A DNA stretch of 64,000 bases from NCBI GenBank assembly GCA_963978895.1, contig OZ022245.1, forward strand, positions 28,436,043 through 28,500,042, read 5' to 3'. The position numbers and the translations under genes were made by a program. The stretch is from Erpobdella octoculata. Lineage: Eukaryota > Annelida > Clitellata > Hirudinida > Erpobdellidae. This document shows, piece by piece, positions 14,301 to 39,427 of the stretch (position 1 is the stretch's first letter; each line of letters begins with the position of its first letter). The notes under the pieces are model-generated. The model had not been told where the DNA came from. It did no database searches and saw nothing but the letters and a program-made list of their open reading frames with translations.

Positions 14301-14433
14301 TTCACAGAAATTATAGCGACTGAGAATAAACAAATGAAATAAAAATATTTAAAAAAATATAAATACAAAACCGAACGGGAATAAAAATCGTACGAAATGC
14401 AAGCACATCACTAGACAGCAGACGACACTTGCG

Positions 14434-26498
<12,065 letters not shown>

Positions 26499-26959
26499 CT
26501 CTTCTCCACCTTTTCATCACTTATTTATTTAGCGCTCATTTTTTTCTTTAATTTATTTATTATTGTTTCAAGTCAACAGTTTGTTTTTCTCGTTATCCGG
26601 TCATGAAATCGTCAAAGTTGAACTTTCAAGCAAATGTATAGTTAGGTATCTATATCATCAGCCCAACAGCACGGATACACAATGTCTAACTAGAAATAGT
26701 TATAATAGCAGTTGAACGTAGTAGAGGTACCTACCACTTAAACTAAATAACTCTCCGACATTCTCACCTGGAGAGGTGTGAGTCAGCGCCTTCCACGCGT
26801 ATATTCCAGATTCGTTTCAACTATCAGTGTACATATATTCCTTTCAAACATATATCGCAAACAGAACTGGTCAAATAACGTTTTTTTAAATTTCTATCCC
26901 TTGTTGAAGAATCGTGGCAATAACAACTGTTGCAGTCATATTTATAAATCACGCTTATA

Positions 26960-27130
26960 CGGACGATTTAAGCCTTTATAATGTAGTCGAGGAGGACTAA
27001 AACTAAACAAAACTCCACCGCGACACGACACTTGTACACGCGGACGGGCGAATAACACTTTTTCCTCCTTCCCCTGAACGCGCGCGCGCACTATCCGCAC
27101 TTAACCGGAACTTAGCGGTTTGTGTAACAA
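26960..27130 (-). promoter_or_regulatory. CpG-rich candidate RP2 promoter
   Basis: A CG-dense island (including CGCGCGCGC and CCGGAA, an ETS-type core) in otherwise AT-rich sequence, 460-630 bp upstream of the RP2 start codon on the transcript strand. No TATA box is seen. This is inferred from composition and position only. Confidence 0.45.
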
Positions 27131-28546
27131 GGCAGCCTGCTGGAAAATAATCATCTTTTAGGAAAACAAGGATGTTAGTAATGTTACCAGTTTATAAGAA
27201 AAGATAATGATGGTCTATTATTCGTTTATTCTAGATTACAGGCGATAAGGTTTGTGCATTTTATGCTAAGAATCTCTAGCTGAATTCTTCCAATGAATAA
27301 AGAAGAAGATAAAAATAGAGATGGGATCGGAAAAAAGAGAGAAAAGAGAAGGGGAAGAGAGAGAGGCAGAGAGAGAGAGAGATAGGGAGGGAGGGAGAAT
27401 TAAAGAGAGTGAAATGGAGAGATGGAGAAAAGAGAGAGGAAGCTGATGCCGTCATGTTTGTTGTGGGTCGATCAATATGAAGGAGGAGGCGTTCTCTTTT
27501 TTCCCTCTCTCTCTCTCCTCAACCGCCATCTCAAAGCTAAGCGTACAAAGGCAGCAAAGCAGGGACGAAGCAATAACGGGAAGGTAAAGACCAGTAGCAA
27601 GGATGGCGATGATGATGATTATTATTGGGTTGATGATGATGACGATTGTGGGGCTTGATGGTGATGATGATGATGATTATGGAGTTGATGATACAGTAGA
27701 TATACTGCGATATCCAATCTTGTCAGTCGGCCACAAGTAGGAATAAAGATCAAAAGAGAGATGGAGGAGAGTTGTAGGAAAGGGGTTTCGTCCAATCATG
27801 GAGATGTTTTAACACCCCCGAAGGCATACATACAACTACCAATCGTACAATCTCACGCTTTTGCATGCCCTTCATGTCTGGGTGTGTGTGTGCATTAAAC
27901 ACACGCACGTCACCTTCACCTTCTTTGTTTTTATCTATTTGTTAAGTCGACGATTAGAGAAAAGAATATTAAAGAAACTTCTACCGATTAGATTGAACTA
28001 CTGACCCCGGTTTACGTGAAATTATTATATATTTATTAATAGAGAAAGAAAACAGGACATTAAAAATTAGGTATTGCTAAAACAAATCATTGTGTTCACA
28101 TTTGCAACAGCACTTTCAAGGTCACCAGCCAGATCTGAATAATATATAACAAGGCATTGGAGATAAATTCTAGTCTCAAGTCAAACAATCAGTGGACAGG
28201 CAGGCAGGGTATTTTCTTTCCTTAACTCTCTTTCCTTCTATCGCTTTTGTTGTTTGTTGTCATAGTAGTTTTAATTCCGATGAGAAATAAGCACAGAGTT
28301 GAGTGGGCTCCAGGTTGTTAAGGAAGTGAAAGTGGAAGCGGAAGTGGTGGCGTGCTGGTCGGATTTCCACGCGGTTTCCTGTCTTCGAGCTAAAATTCTC
28401 ATTTAAAATTCAAATTTATTCCTCTCCAGTTCTTTGTAGGTGTGTAATAGAAACTTTGTGAGTAAGGTTTATAAGCATTACAGTTCTGTAAATCAGTTTC
28501 TATTTTCTAATAATTTATTTTAAAGCCCGGCCTCCTGAAGTTTGAG

Positions 28547-28809
28547 CAGGGACATCATTTCAGCAAAACCTTGGGAAGGGGGAGCAGAAACTTGCTCTAA
28601 TTAAGGTCTTCTATTTTTTCCCCATTACAGGGGGCTCACTTCACCGTCATTTGGGGCCCACTTCACCATAGAAGAGATCCACTAAAACCCCAAAAGGTTC
28701 CACTTTACACTTCTGAACACATATTGGGGCCAAAACTATATCAGGGGGCCCAATCAAAAATCAGAAAAATAATGGTCTTCCCCTATCCCCCATCAAAATG
28801 ACGTCTCTG
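28547..28809. mobile_element. 263-bp hAT-type MITE
   Basis: The ends CAGGGACATCATTT and AAATGACGTCTCTG are imperfect inverted repeats. Flanks AGTTTGAG (28539-28546) and GGTTTGAG (28810-28817) form an 8-bp duplication with one mismatch. The interior has no ORF and contains repeated GGGGCCCACTTCACC-like phrases. Confidence 0.65.
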
Positions 28810-29486
28810 GGTTTGAGGAGGGAGGGCACTCTGTAGTTTAACGACTCTTACGAGATAAGACAGCCGAAGGTTTTCCTACTTTGGAACACGTACTTGCACT
28901 TTATAGCTTTGCACCCTGGGTTGGCGCCCAATTTAGCGGATCTGAAAGATATAAGCTTGAGTGAACTATCGGAGAGCTAAAATGAGAATCGAATTTACTA
29001 CGCACATGTCTCTAGTCAAGCGTTTCAACCATTTTACTAACGAGCTGATAAAGTCGTTTGAAAAGAGCCTTAAATCAGGTCCATTAACTTTTTTTATGAA
29101 AATATCGATGTGCTGTTTTCTAGTGTAAATAATATAAATAATTCGCCCATCCCTAGTAGTGTTCGGTCCGTACACAACTTATAATTTATAAGATTGTGGG
29201 GAATACGGTCCACTGTCACTAAATATAGATAATTTAAAATCACATAAACAATTCAATGCAGATAGTCTGCAACGTTTAACTTTCTTTTTTATTTACTCGC
29301 CCGTGTTGTAAACTTCCGAACCCAACAGGATGGACTTGACAGGACTAGTCCGTGTTTTTATTTTATTATCCATAAAAAACAGCAATTTTAAATTCAAGTA
29401 CGAACTATTTGAATTTTAGTTAAATATTTAAATTTGAAAAGAAGGAAGTTAATTTTATATAAAAAAAAACCATTTAATTTAAATAC

Positions 29487-30026
29487 CCTGTGAACATACA
29501 TACCTGGGACCTATATGGGTCCCAAATGGGCATCTTTATGGGCTGTCCGAATAGGACCCGTGCCAAGGTGACACACCGAATCAAGTGGGTCCTATATGGG
29601 CTATATGGGCTAAACATGAAGACTTAAAATGGGCCTGGACCGGGAATAGAACCAGGGTCCTACGACTCTCAAAGCCGGTGTCTATACCACTACACCAACC
29701 TAATTATAGGGAAACGTAATTTGTCAGTCAAATATGGTCGAATGATGTAAATCTTCACAAAAGTGGATAATAAAATTTTCATTGAAAATTATGTTTATTT
29801 AAAAAAATAAATAAAAGAATAAGTAACTTTTATTGATACAATTAATAAAACAAACAAATTGAAACAAACTTGGTTCAGCCCACTTATAGCCCAGATATAA
29901 ATTAGCCAATAAACCCCGCATGGGACCCATATAGGCTATCCATAGCCCAGGAACCCCACATAGGACCCATATAGGTTATCCCTAGCCCAGGAAGCCCATA
30001 TAGGACCCATATAGAATGTTCACAGG
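29487..30026. mobile_element. TIR-bounded element with internal tandem units and tRNA-like segment
   Basis: Terminal CCTGTGAACAT and ATGTTCACAGG are exact 11-bp inverted repeats. Subterminal GGACCYATATRGG motifs occur in both arms, in opposite orientation, with a roughly 50-bp tandem duplication in the right arm. No clear target-site duplication is seen. The family is uncertain. Confidence 0.55.
29632..29701 (-). ncRNA. tRNA-derived SINE-like head (pseudo-tRNA)
   Basis: On the minus strand it reads GGTGTAGTGGTATAGACACCG (A-box-like) followed about 35 nt later by GGTTCTATTCC (B-box-like, consensus GGTTCGANTCC), then CCGGTCC pairing with the GGACC arm. The acceptor stem does not pair, so it is not a functional tRNA. 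It is best read as an internal pol III promoter of a SINE. Confidence 0.5.
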
Positions 30027-32851
30027 ATAAACTGCATTTTTTACAGTTGGGATGGTGCCAATCTGTCTTTTGTAACCCCCGACTAGGGGCATGGCGGATA
30101 GATATGTTTTTCTTCTGCTGATGCGTTGTTCTGCTTAATGAACAAACAGACTTGACTAAATGTTTTCTTGAGAAAAATTAAGTTAGCTATTACTCTCCTG
30201 AGAATAGGCATAGTAGTCCCCCGAGTCGTCTACGTCACAAAACAATTTCGATAAAGGAGCGGCGAGATTAAATCCCAAATCTTGAATAAATAAGGTGTGG
30301 CAACGATTTAAAAATTGATTCCCAGCGGGTTTTCCCTAGAAGAAAAGAAAGGGAAAAGAATTATATAGCGTTTTTTGCGTCCCCCATCTCCCATGTTCGT
30401 CTTTCCATGCAGAATTTAAGCAATAACGGGAAGTTGGAGGCATTGATCATTTGTCGTTTGCGTCAATATTTTAAAATATCTGAAGATAAAAAACCATCAG
30501 GATCGTAGTTGGTCGCGCAGATTAAAACCGAAAGTGTGGACTACTAAGCAGAATGGCGATGTTTCAACAACTCCAAGGGAAAATCACAGAGGCTATTTTG
30601 AGTTTCTCTTCTTGTTTCATTTTCTTTTTCTCTCTTCTCCCTTCTTTTTTCTCTTGTAAAAAAATCAGAACGTCTGATTAGCTTCCTATCGGAGCCGCCA
30701 TTTTTCAGGCGAGGAAAAAATACGCCTCCGAGGCACGTTCCAGACATTGCCACGAGTCCTTGTAGAGCTATTTTAAAATGCAAATGTTTTCAAACTAATT
30801 AAAAATGAGTTACGTGTGTGTGTGCTATCCAGATTCTCAGAAAAGCATAATTAGGAGAGTAAAGATAGTACGGCTTGTCATCGCAGTGGCTCGCCACTTG
30901 TTATGACTTCTTGTGAAATGCAATTTATTTCTCAAGAAATATTTATTATCTTTTTTCTATACAGCAGTTATACTTTGAACATTTTTTTGATTGATTTTAT
31001 TAGATTCATTCCTATCTTATTTTGTTTCCGCTAATAAAACCTTGCCTTACACGTGACTTTCTGTAATCAAAACTAGAAAGTATAAATGATGATGCGGATT
31101 AAAAAAAATTCAATCATTTCATTGTCCAATGATTTTGGCAGTTTAGAAGGAGTTCACTTTTCTTACTTGTTTTCAGATCGCGGCAGACTAGTGGCAGACG
31201 CCAGTTTGTTTGTTTTTATAAGCTTTTTTCACGAAGAAAAGTAACAAGTATCTGTCACCAAACTATGAAAATGTAAGTCGCTATTCTGTTATCTGGATCG
31301 ATAGTAAAATTCATCAATACTGTGTAAACGAATTCATTCAATTTTTAACGTAAAAAATAAACTGAAAATCCATCATTTTTATATGGCAAACGTGTAAACA
31401 ACAACGATCAAGTAATAATACAAGTAATTAATGACAGACAAATTTGAAGCATTTTTTTCGCTCAAGGAGTTCCATCAACAACAAGATGCAGGTTCAATAC
31501 ATGTTCTAGGTCCTAGAATCTAGGACTACTACTAGGACGACAAGAAATTTTCGTCCGCTGTGATTGACCGCTACGATATTCAAGGCACGCCCACTATTGA
31601 CAATACGGATGAACATCAATGAGAAAAAGTAAGAGATACAATTATCGCTTGTAAACTCATCTCATCTTATGTGCATGTAATTCAGCACAACAACTGAAAA
31701 ATTTAATCGGGATGTTAAATGACACAAATTAGTATGTGTGCAGATAAATGTATGTGATTGCACAATTACTTAAAGGTTGTAATGTAAAATTTTCTGTCCG
31801 TGTAAGTGAATAAAAATGTCTGTAAATTTTGCATTATTTTTATACAATTGGAAATAATTGTAAATTCAAATTGACGCATAACAAGACGGAGCAATCTAAA
31901 ATAATTTTTGAAACAATCAGAATTACAAGGAAACGATAATGAAATTACGAGCAAAATGTAAAAAATTACTTTAAAAATTCAAGTCCCAAAGTTGCACTCC
32001 GAATTTCCGACAAGTCCCTGTGGCCCCGAGCGAAGGGGCTGTGTCAAATTTCTACAATGTCAGCCAAACTTATTTTTGCAGGGGAGGTTTTATATGAAAT
32101 AAAACATTTAGTAAGAACCATTTAAATAAATTTGGTAACAATAACGACTGTGAAGTATTTCATGCAATTTTTTCGGAGTAAACGCACGATGATGGTGATG
32201 GCCACAAAGGTCATAATTGTCAATGAAGTAGGTTCTATGTTGAATGAGATAAACACTTAATGGAGATAAAAACTTACTGAAGATGGAAGATTAATATGAA
32301 CAGAAGCTGTAAAAAACTATAAAATAAATTCAGGATAGGAAATAAAGAATTTTTATTCAATGTGGTTTCGTGTCAACAAAATGCAAGTGCGAGCAGGAAT
32401 ATCAAACTTAAATTTATATAAAAAAAAAAATGAAAATAAATTTGTCAAAAACTCTTCATCTGCGCGCCAGGACTCTTCGGTGTGAAACGCTAAAAATATT
32501 CGATCACAATTGAGGCTCACTGCAAAACAAATCGACGACAACGATCAGCACGGAACAGAAACAAGAAAAAGATAAACTATGAAAACGGATCGAGAGATAA
32601 AAACAAAAAAGATTCATATTTCTAAAGTAACAACAACTGAATGAAAGAAAGAACTTCTCTTCTTTGAATGAGGATGGACAGACGAGACATCACATCGATC
32701 AAACGTAAACACGCTCACAAAGTGATGCAAATAGACTATGCTAAATAACTGGCTGGATATATGAAAAGAGACCTATCAATCATACATAGTATATATATAG
32801 ACACACTCGATTGGTATATTTGAAAAATGGTCAGCAAACGAGTAAAATTAA

Positions 32852-32924
32852 CCCATTAATGGTCACTACGATACGAAAATACTAAAAATGATGTTGCGTT
32901 TTCGCAACCGTAACCGTTAATGGG
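32852..32924. mobile_element. 73-bp piggyBac-like MITE
   Basis: Begins CCCATTAATGGT and ends ACCGTTAATGGG as inverted repeats, flanked on both sides by TTAA (32848-32851, 32925-32928). TTAA duplication with CCC...GGG ends is the piggyBac signature. No coding capacity. Confidence 0.62.
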
Positions 32925-33072
32925 TTAATGCTGCAAAAAGCCAAAGTTTGAGTTATTGACCTTTGCAGGCTAAATAAAGGCCACACACATTCACAGGAGA
33001 CCTTCACCATTACCACACACCAGGAAGAACGCATCAATGCACTCTTGAATTATCACCGTTCTGCCATAAGAG

Positions 33073-36000
33073 TCACTGGCATGAAAGGCTTTTCGAGCCT
33101 AAATTCTGAGAATGTCTTAAATCTTTAATCCTGTGTTTCTCTTTGACTTTCCTCTTTCTCGCCTTTAGTCTCTCGTAGTCGTTCCAGTGAGACTTCTTCC
33201 ATGTGTAGTAAAACTCAATGCAGTCATTCATTGATTTGCTTGCCACCTAAAAGTTTTAAGTTATTAATAAAAAATTGAGGTAAACAAATTAAAAACTAAT
33301 TTAATATAAATTAATGTCAAAAGAACAATGGAAGAAAAATATATAACCATTTTAGAGATTTTAGAGAAGTCTTTCTCAACAGCCATGATTGCTCTGCTGA
33401 ACATCTGAACTTCCGTGCTAGACCAATTTGATCTTCCATCTATAATATTTTTAATTTATCTTTAAAATGAATATATCTTGGTGGTCTATAAGTCTGTGTG
33501 ATAATAATTATCATCTAGATTATGCCACAATACATAAAATTGTCGTCACTTTTTTCTGAAATCATTTTGGCACTGTTATGTAGAAGAGAGACGAGTTCTG
33601 ATTTCTCTTTCTGACGTGAGACACCACCTAGAGAAATTAATAAAAACTATCAAATCCTGTTCTTTATTAACCCCTTTGAGACTGTACTATGCTGAGCGAT
33701 AAACAATGTAATCATTGTTTTCCTATATTTTATAAGAGTTTTTAAGTTCTTTTTTCTCTATCTCCCTATATAATAGCTGTAAATCAAGTATTTGCAAACA
33801 ATACCTTACCTCTGAATTTAGGGATGCTTGCTTGGAAACTGTCGCCAATGTTGATTCGTCTGGTGAGAAAGATATATTTTATCCAGCATATCAGAATTCC
33901 TCTTTGAATTGACATCTTATCACATTTCCTAACACGAAAATAAAAGCTAAAAAAAGAAGAAAGACTACTCACGGATAGAGTTGAGCTGTAGCTCCATCAT
34001 CGAAACATGTCCGATCTGTTCGATCGCAAAAAAACTTTTTAATATTTAGATTTAATTGTCTATTTATTTATTATTTAATCCACTGATTTAACAATGCACT
34101 TTCATCGGTTATGCTTGTCAGCCTTTGCTCAGGTTGCTTATCGAAATTACAATTCTGAAGTGATAAGAAAATTTGCAAACCAGATATCCAATCTCTGATG
34201 ACAAGTCTTGTGACAATTGCATTGTATTTTAAGAGCTATCTTTATTTATACCACAACAGCTGCTCATTCAAATACATTGACACGAATTAACTTTTTCTTT
34301 ACAGTAGCAGCAAGTGACAAAAACAAAATAATATTTGAAACTACTAAATGGAAAAAAACCTTAATAAAGAATAATGCAAGTACTCACTGGATGCTTCAGC
34401 ACTGATACTGGGAGTAAATTTGTAGGATATGGCTGAATCGCCAGTCTGCGGCAAAAGGCACTCCTGTGAACTAAAACTACATGCTGAACCCATAGAAAAT
34501 CTGGCAGAACTTTTTGGGCAGCCTGAATCTACCGACGACCCAGCACTCTGCAAAGTTGTCCAGTACAGCCCTGTGCCCGAGCGGACCGGACTGAGCATCG
34601 GAGGAGGCGTGTACGGGGGAGCAAGAGATGAAATATCGACACCCTGGGTACCAGTCATCACGACAGAGTTGAGAACCCTTGGAGATCGAAGCTGGCTTTG
34701 ATAATGAAAATATTTTTCTTTAGATAGGTTCGAAGGTGGCTGCAAAATCAGTGGGGCCGGACAAGCCTTCCGTCGAGCTGAAAGTTTCTTGTTGTCCATC
34801 GGTTGAAGGAATTTGTCAAAGTCGCTGGGTGGCACAGCACCATTATCTTTCATGACATGGGAGTTTCCAATAAACTGTTCTTCACTCATTCTGCTTCTTC
34901 CTGAAACCTTGCTATAGAAATTAGCAGATTTTTCAAAATCTTTCCCTCTGCTTTCTAAATCCGGTTTTCCAAGACTTTCCCTTTCAGAAATTTTTTCTGA
35001 TAATTCAGTTTTCTCTCTACTCTCAGGCAGAAGAACTTCTCTTCTTTCTCTTGAAGATCTACAGTGGTAGTTGACATGTTTCTTGGATTTCACTGATTCG
35101 TAACTTCCCGAAAAGTTCTCACTTTTCGAATCTTTAAATGTCAATTCCGGGCAGCTAGCTCCTTCTGGAAGACCGTGATCATTCCGAAGAGAGATTCTCG
35201 CTCCCATAAAGGCTTCTGGCACATAGGCAGAACCTACATCTGGGGGCATTTTGGCACCACCAGATTCTTCGGGAGTTGCACCTTCATGTTGGTGAAATGG
35301 TGGAAATTGGAAAAGGCTAGCTTGCTTTGGAGACCCAGGGCCAGTAGTTCTTGGGGTGTAGGGAGTATGGGCTGTGTATGGAGTGCAAGGAAGTGAGGAG
35401 TGAGACTGTTGATAAACTGTACTGCTACTTTCAACAAATCCATGAGCATTAGGAGTGACAACTACTTGGGCAGAACTGCTGGGATTAGTGCCTTGCTCAC
35501 AGCTAGCTGGAAAATAGCCGGATTGCAAGGCTTTGCTGTTTTCTTGAACAAAGTGGGCTTGTGCCGTATTGACTTGAGCAGGATGGGATGATGAAAAAGA
35601 AAAGTTTTGATGAAGAGATTTAATGTCATGCAATCTGACCTCACCAGGTTCAATGACATCCTGTTCTTTTAAAGACTGGCTGTCTTTCAAATCTACAGAG
35701 TGTGCAGATGTGTTCAAACTCGAGAACACTCCTTTGGAAGTCCTGCTTTCGTCATGGTAATCGTGACCTGAATAGACGTTGTCGTGGAAACCTTTATGGT
35801 ACGAGCAATCCTGATCATCTTTTATCTCGTCTTCATAAGACTTTTCAGAAGCAGCCATAGATGAAGTTTCTGTACCCTGTCCAGAATTTTCTTCAGAGTT
35901 GGGAGATCTTTCAGAGAACCTCCTACGCCTTCTCTGGTAGAGAGAACTGGCTTCCAAGTGTTGTGGAGAAATTTGACTATGGAGCAAGGTTGACAAAAGC

Positions 36001-38484
36001 TTGGAGCTCATCGTGTGTGAGCCTGAAAATCTCTCGTTTGAAAATTCTGTTTCTACTTTCAGAGCTGGACGCATGTCTACGCCTTTGTGACAGCGGCTAG
36101 CTTCTAGAATTTCATGGCTACGAGAAAGATCATCTGACTCGTGGAATTGACCAACAAGCATTCTGGCCGGCTGTCTTGAATAGTCGGTAGGCATTTTTCT
36201 TTGTGTTTCATGTTCCAGGTAGTTGGAATAGCTCTGATATTTTTGATCCTGACATTCTTCTTTAGAGAAGTCTAAAATGGAAGAAACACTATGTCCGTAG
36301 GTTCGGCTCTTGGATGCCACTGTATCGGCGTTTGCTTCAACAGTCGTAGTTTTCTGAAGTCGGTGATCATGCCCATCCAACCTTCCAACATCTTTGTTTT
36401 TTGGCTCCTCTCTTGGAAGAGTGTGTGATTTGAACCTCGAATCATGAGACTTAGACGGGTGGACTAACGAAGGTAGGGACTCTAATGATGAAGCTCTCGG
36501 TTGAACCGACTGGATCTTGTTGCCGGACTCTGCCTCTCGCCTATTTTGCACCAAATCGTCTTGAAGTTGATTGGAATGAGTAGAGGAAACTGGCTCACTG
36601 GGAGGGTTTTTATCACCTTCCTCGAGATCCTGCAAAGTTATTGAAATTGATAAAGGACTTCTTACATGCAAACATAAAATTATGTATCATTATTTCAATA
36701 AACAATTCCTCATAAAAAACTACAAAACTTAATCACATAAAAATGCTGCTAAATAGATATATGGATTTGCCATCATTTTAGCAGCATTTAACAATTAAAC
36801 AGTTAACTCACTGTCATTCAACTATCATCAAATTTAACTGCAGATAACTCACCCTGTTGACATAGCCCCCATGGAGTCTCATGTGGCCATTGAGAGCAGG
36901 GACGTTCTTGAAACATCTCCCGCAGACATGACACCTCACAGGTTTTGGTTCACTGATGGGGAAAAGTTAAAAAGAAAATTATTTTATCAAGACCAATAAC
37001 TAAATTGAAGTTTCATTAAACTTCTTTGCAATAACATATAAAAACCGTCAGCTCTACGTACTCTAGAGGGTTATATCCAGGAACCCAGACCTCTTTCAAA
37101 TTTCCGTCACTGTCGCTACTTGGAAGTGGGTTTGACTGGTCGACATGGCTGATAGGTGCGGAACTAATCTCAATCTTTTCTCCAACCATACTGCTGAGGC
37201 AGGAGTTGATGGAGTCTTGGTGGTGATTTTCAAGATGGCGTCGCAGCGAGCGAGCATCGCAGTAGCTCTTCGAGCAGCCAAGGAATCGACATTCAAAGGG
37301 TTTCTTGCTGCTGTGAGTCATCATGTGACCATTCCTGTGAATCAGGGATGGGCATGTAAAAATATTTCTTTTCCAAATTTAATTTAATTGGAACAAAGAT
37401 ATAATCAAAAAATTGGACTCTTTGTCCACTAGCATGTTCAGACCATTTTCACAGATCCTACAGGCATTCCATTCTATTACCTCAACTTTTTAATTTTTAA
37501 TGAACAACACAGATATTAAACCACTCAAAACAAACGACTCACAGGTGATCCTGCCTCTTGAAAGCTTTGGAACACAGATGACAGGAATACTTGCGTTCAT
37601 CACTATGGGTCAGCTTGTGCTTGGCTAAAGCACTTGAGTTGTTAAACACCTTTGAACAAATGGGACACTTGATCACTGATCTCGATCCTCCTGCTGAAAT
37701 ACAAACTTCTGTCCCGATGACTTTTGCTGGTCTGCCCTTGCCTCTGGCAGGCGGGGGAGCTGAGGATGCAAGAGACTGCTGTTCCTTTTGGATCGCGGTC
37801 GTCGACAAAGAAATGCTACTGCTGGCTAATGTCGGCGTGGGAACTTGGTGGCAGCTGTTGTTGCTAACGGAGACTGAGAAATGCTGGGTTGCATTAGACG
37901 TGGCAGCGGTCGTGCAGAAGCTCGGATTAGCCTGGCTTACCCAGTGTTGAACTTCCGAACGGCTGCTGTTACAGTTGTTGTCAATATTGTTGTTATTGAT
38001 GTTGTTGTGTTGACGAATCTTTCTCTCAATCCCAGTGCTGACTTTTTTATTGAGGGCAGCTTTCCAGTCGATTCCAGGAATATCTAAATATTTTTAATCA
38101 ATAAATAGCATATAGATATTTTGAGATATTTTTCTAGATCTTATTTTAACTTATTATAATATTTTACATTTAAAAAAATTTGAAAAGCTTTTCTTCAATT
38201 TTTCACTGATCACGATATCTTGCCTGTGTGTCTGGTTGTAGTAACTAATCATCATTGGATATGTTTGAAATTTTATATATGTGGAAAAAAGTATCAGATA
38301 TATGATAAGCCGTTCTAGATGGTCATTGACTGGGCGTCCATATTTGATGGGCAATACCTCATTATAATTTATAAAAGTCACACTCATATTCCAGATATCC
38401 AGCTACCAACAGGCAGTACAGTTGTCAACAAAGCTATTTATCAAAACCAAATAGGCAGCCTCAACTCAATTCATTTCCTCTGTT

Positions 38485-38547
<63 letters not shown>

Positions 38548-39360
38548 ATGTTCGTCTCTTTCACACACATACAAATTCTTTTATAATCTCAAATGGGTCA
38601 TGCCATTTTACAGAAAGCATTTCGCAAATCAAATAACTTTAATTAAGCCTTATGACAGTAGTTATAATCCAACTAGAATAGACCAATATTTAAATTTGAA
38701 ATTCAATCTTGTTAACAATTAATTAGGACCTTCAATAAAAATACAAACCAGAGTACTACACGGGCCAGACCTTGACTATTGCTAGGCTTTTAAAAACGGG
38801 GTGGGTCAAGTTCTTTGGCAGGCCGAGAAAAATCTGCCCATGCAGTTTTGTATTACAAATAAATCGCAAAAGTCAAACCACTAACAAAACAGCTAGCGAT
38901 TCAGTCCTAATGCTCGGGACGATTTTCAATCCTTACTCGGTACCTCTCACCCGGCCAGCCCACCCATGTATTGGAAATCAAAGAAACCAGGTCAACCATC
39001 GCATCGATGATTTGTGACGATGAAAACTTAATCTAGCTAATAATTCAACATGAATGAACGTCAATTAATGAATTGCTGCTCTCGAGAATGAAGTAAGTCA
39101 TTTTAAATTGACGGGTGAAACGACGAATATTGCCGATTCGACTTCGCCATGCGTGGCGCCTACACTGCTGTTGACGGTTGTCAGGAGCTGTAGAAATAAG
39201 TCATTCCGTGGAATGATGTGATAGCATAGACATGGCATAGAAAGTATTAGAAAGAGATAATCAGTTGCTGACAAGTGTTCTCTCGGATTAATTTAAATGA
39301 GACAACCTCGACTCCATTGAACTCTTTAATTACGCCTTCTTCAATCTCCCTCTCCCTCCT

Positions 39361-39427
<67 letters not shown>

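Larger units (their letters stand above)
10433..14433. other. Intergenic gap between convergent CFAP161 and RP2
   Basis: No exon found. It contains AT-rich sequence with TATATTAAATGATAAAT-type duplications near 10660-10740, a hairpin at 11241-11298, a (TA)n tract, and a CpG-bearing patch around 12800-12830 with AAGATGGCGGC (12810-12820). That sequence matches the YY1 core, but no gene is attached to it. Confidence 0.5.
27131..33072. other. Intergenic between RP2 and the ZNF541-like gene
   Basis: No exon recognised. It contains a GA-rich stretch (27330-27440), GAT triplets (27605-27680), a hAT-like MITE, a TIR element with a tRNA-like segment, and a piggyBac-like MITE. Open frames of 60-80 codons here lack protein-like features. 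Confidence 0.5.

Noticed and set aside
35175..35659. Antisense and alternate-frame ORFs inside the large ZNF541-like exon
   Set aside because: Shadows of the 747-codon coding exon on the minus strand.
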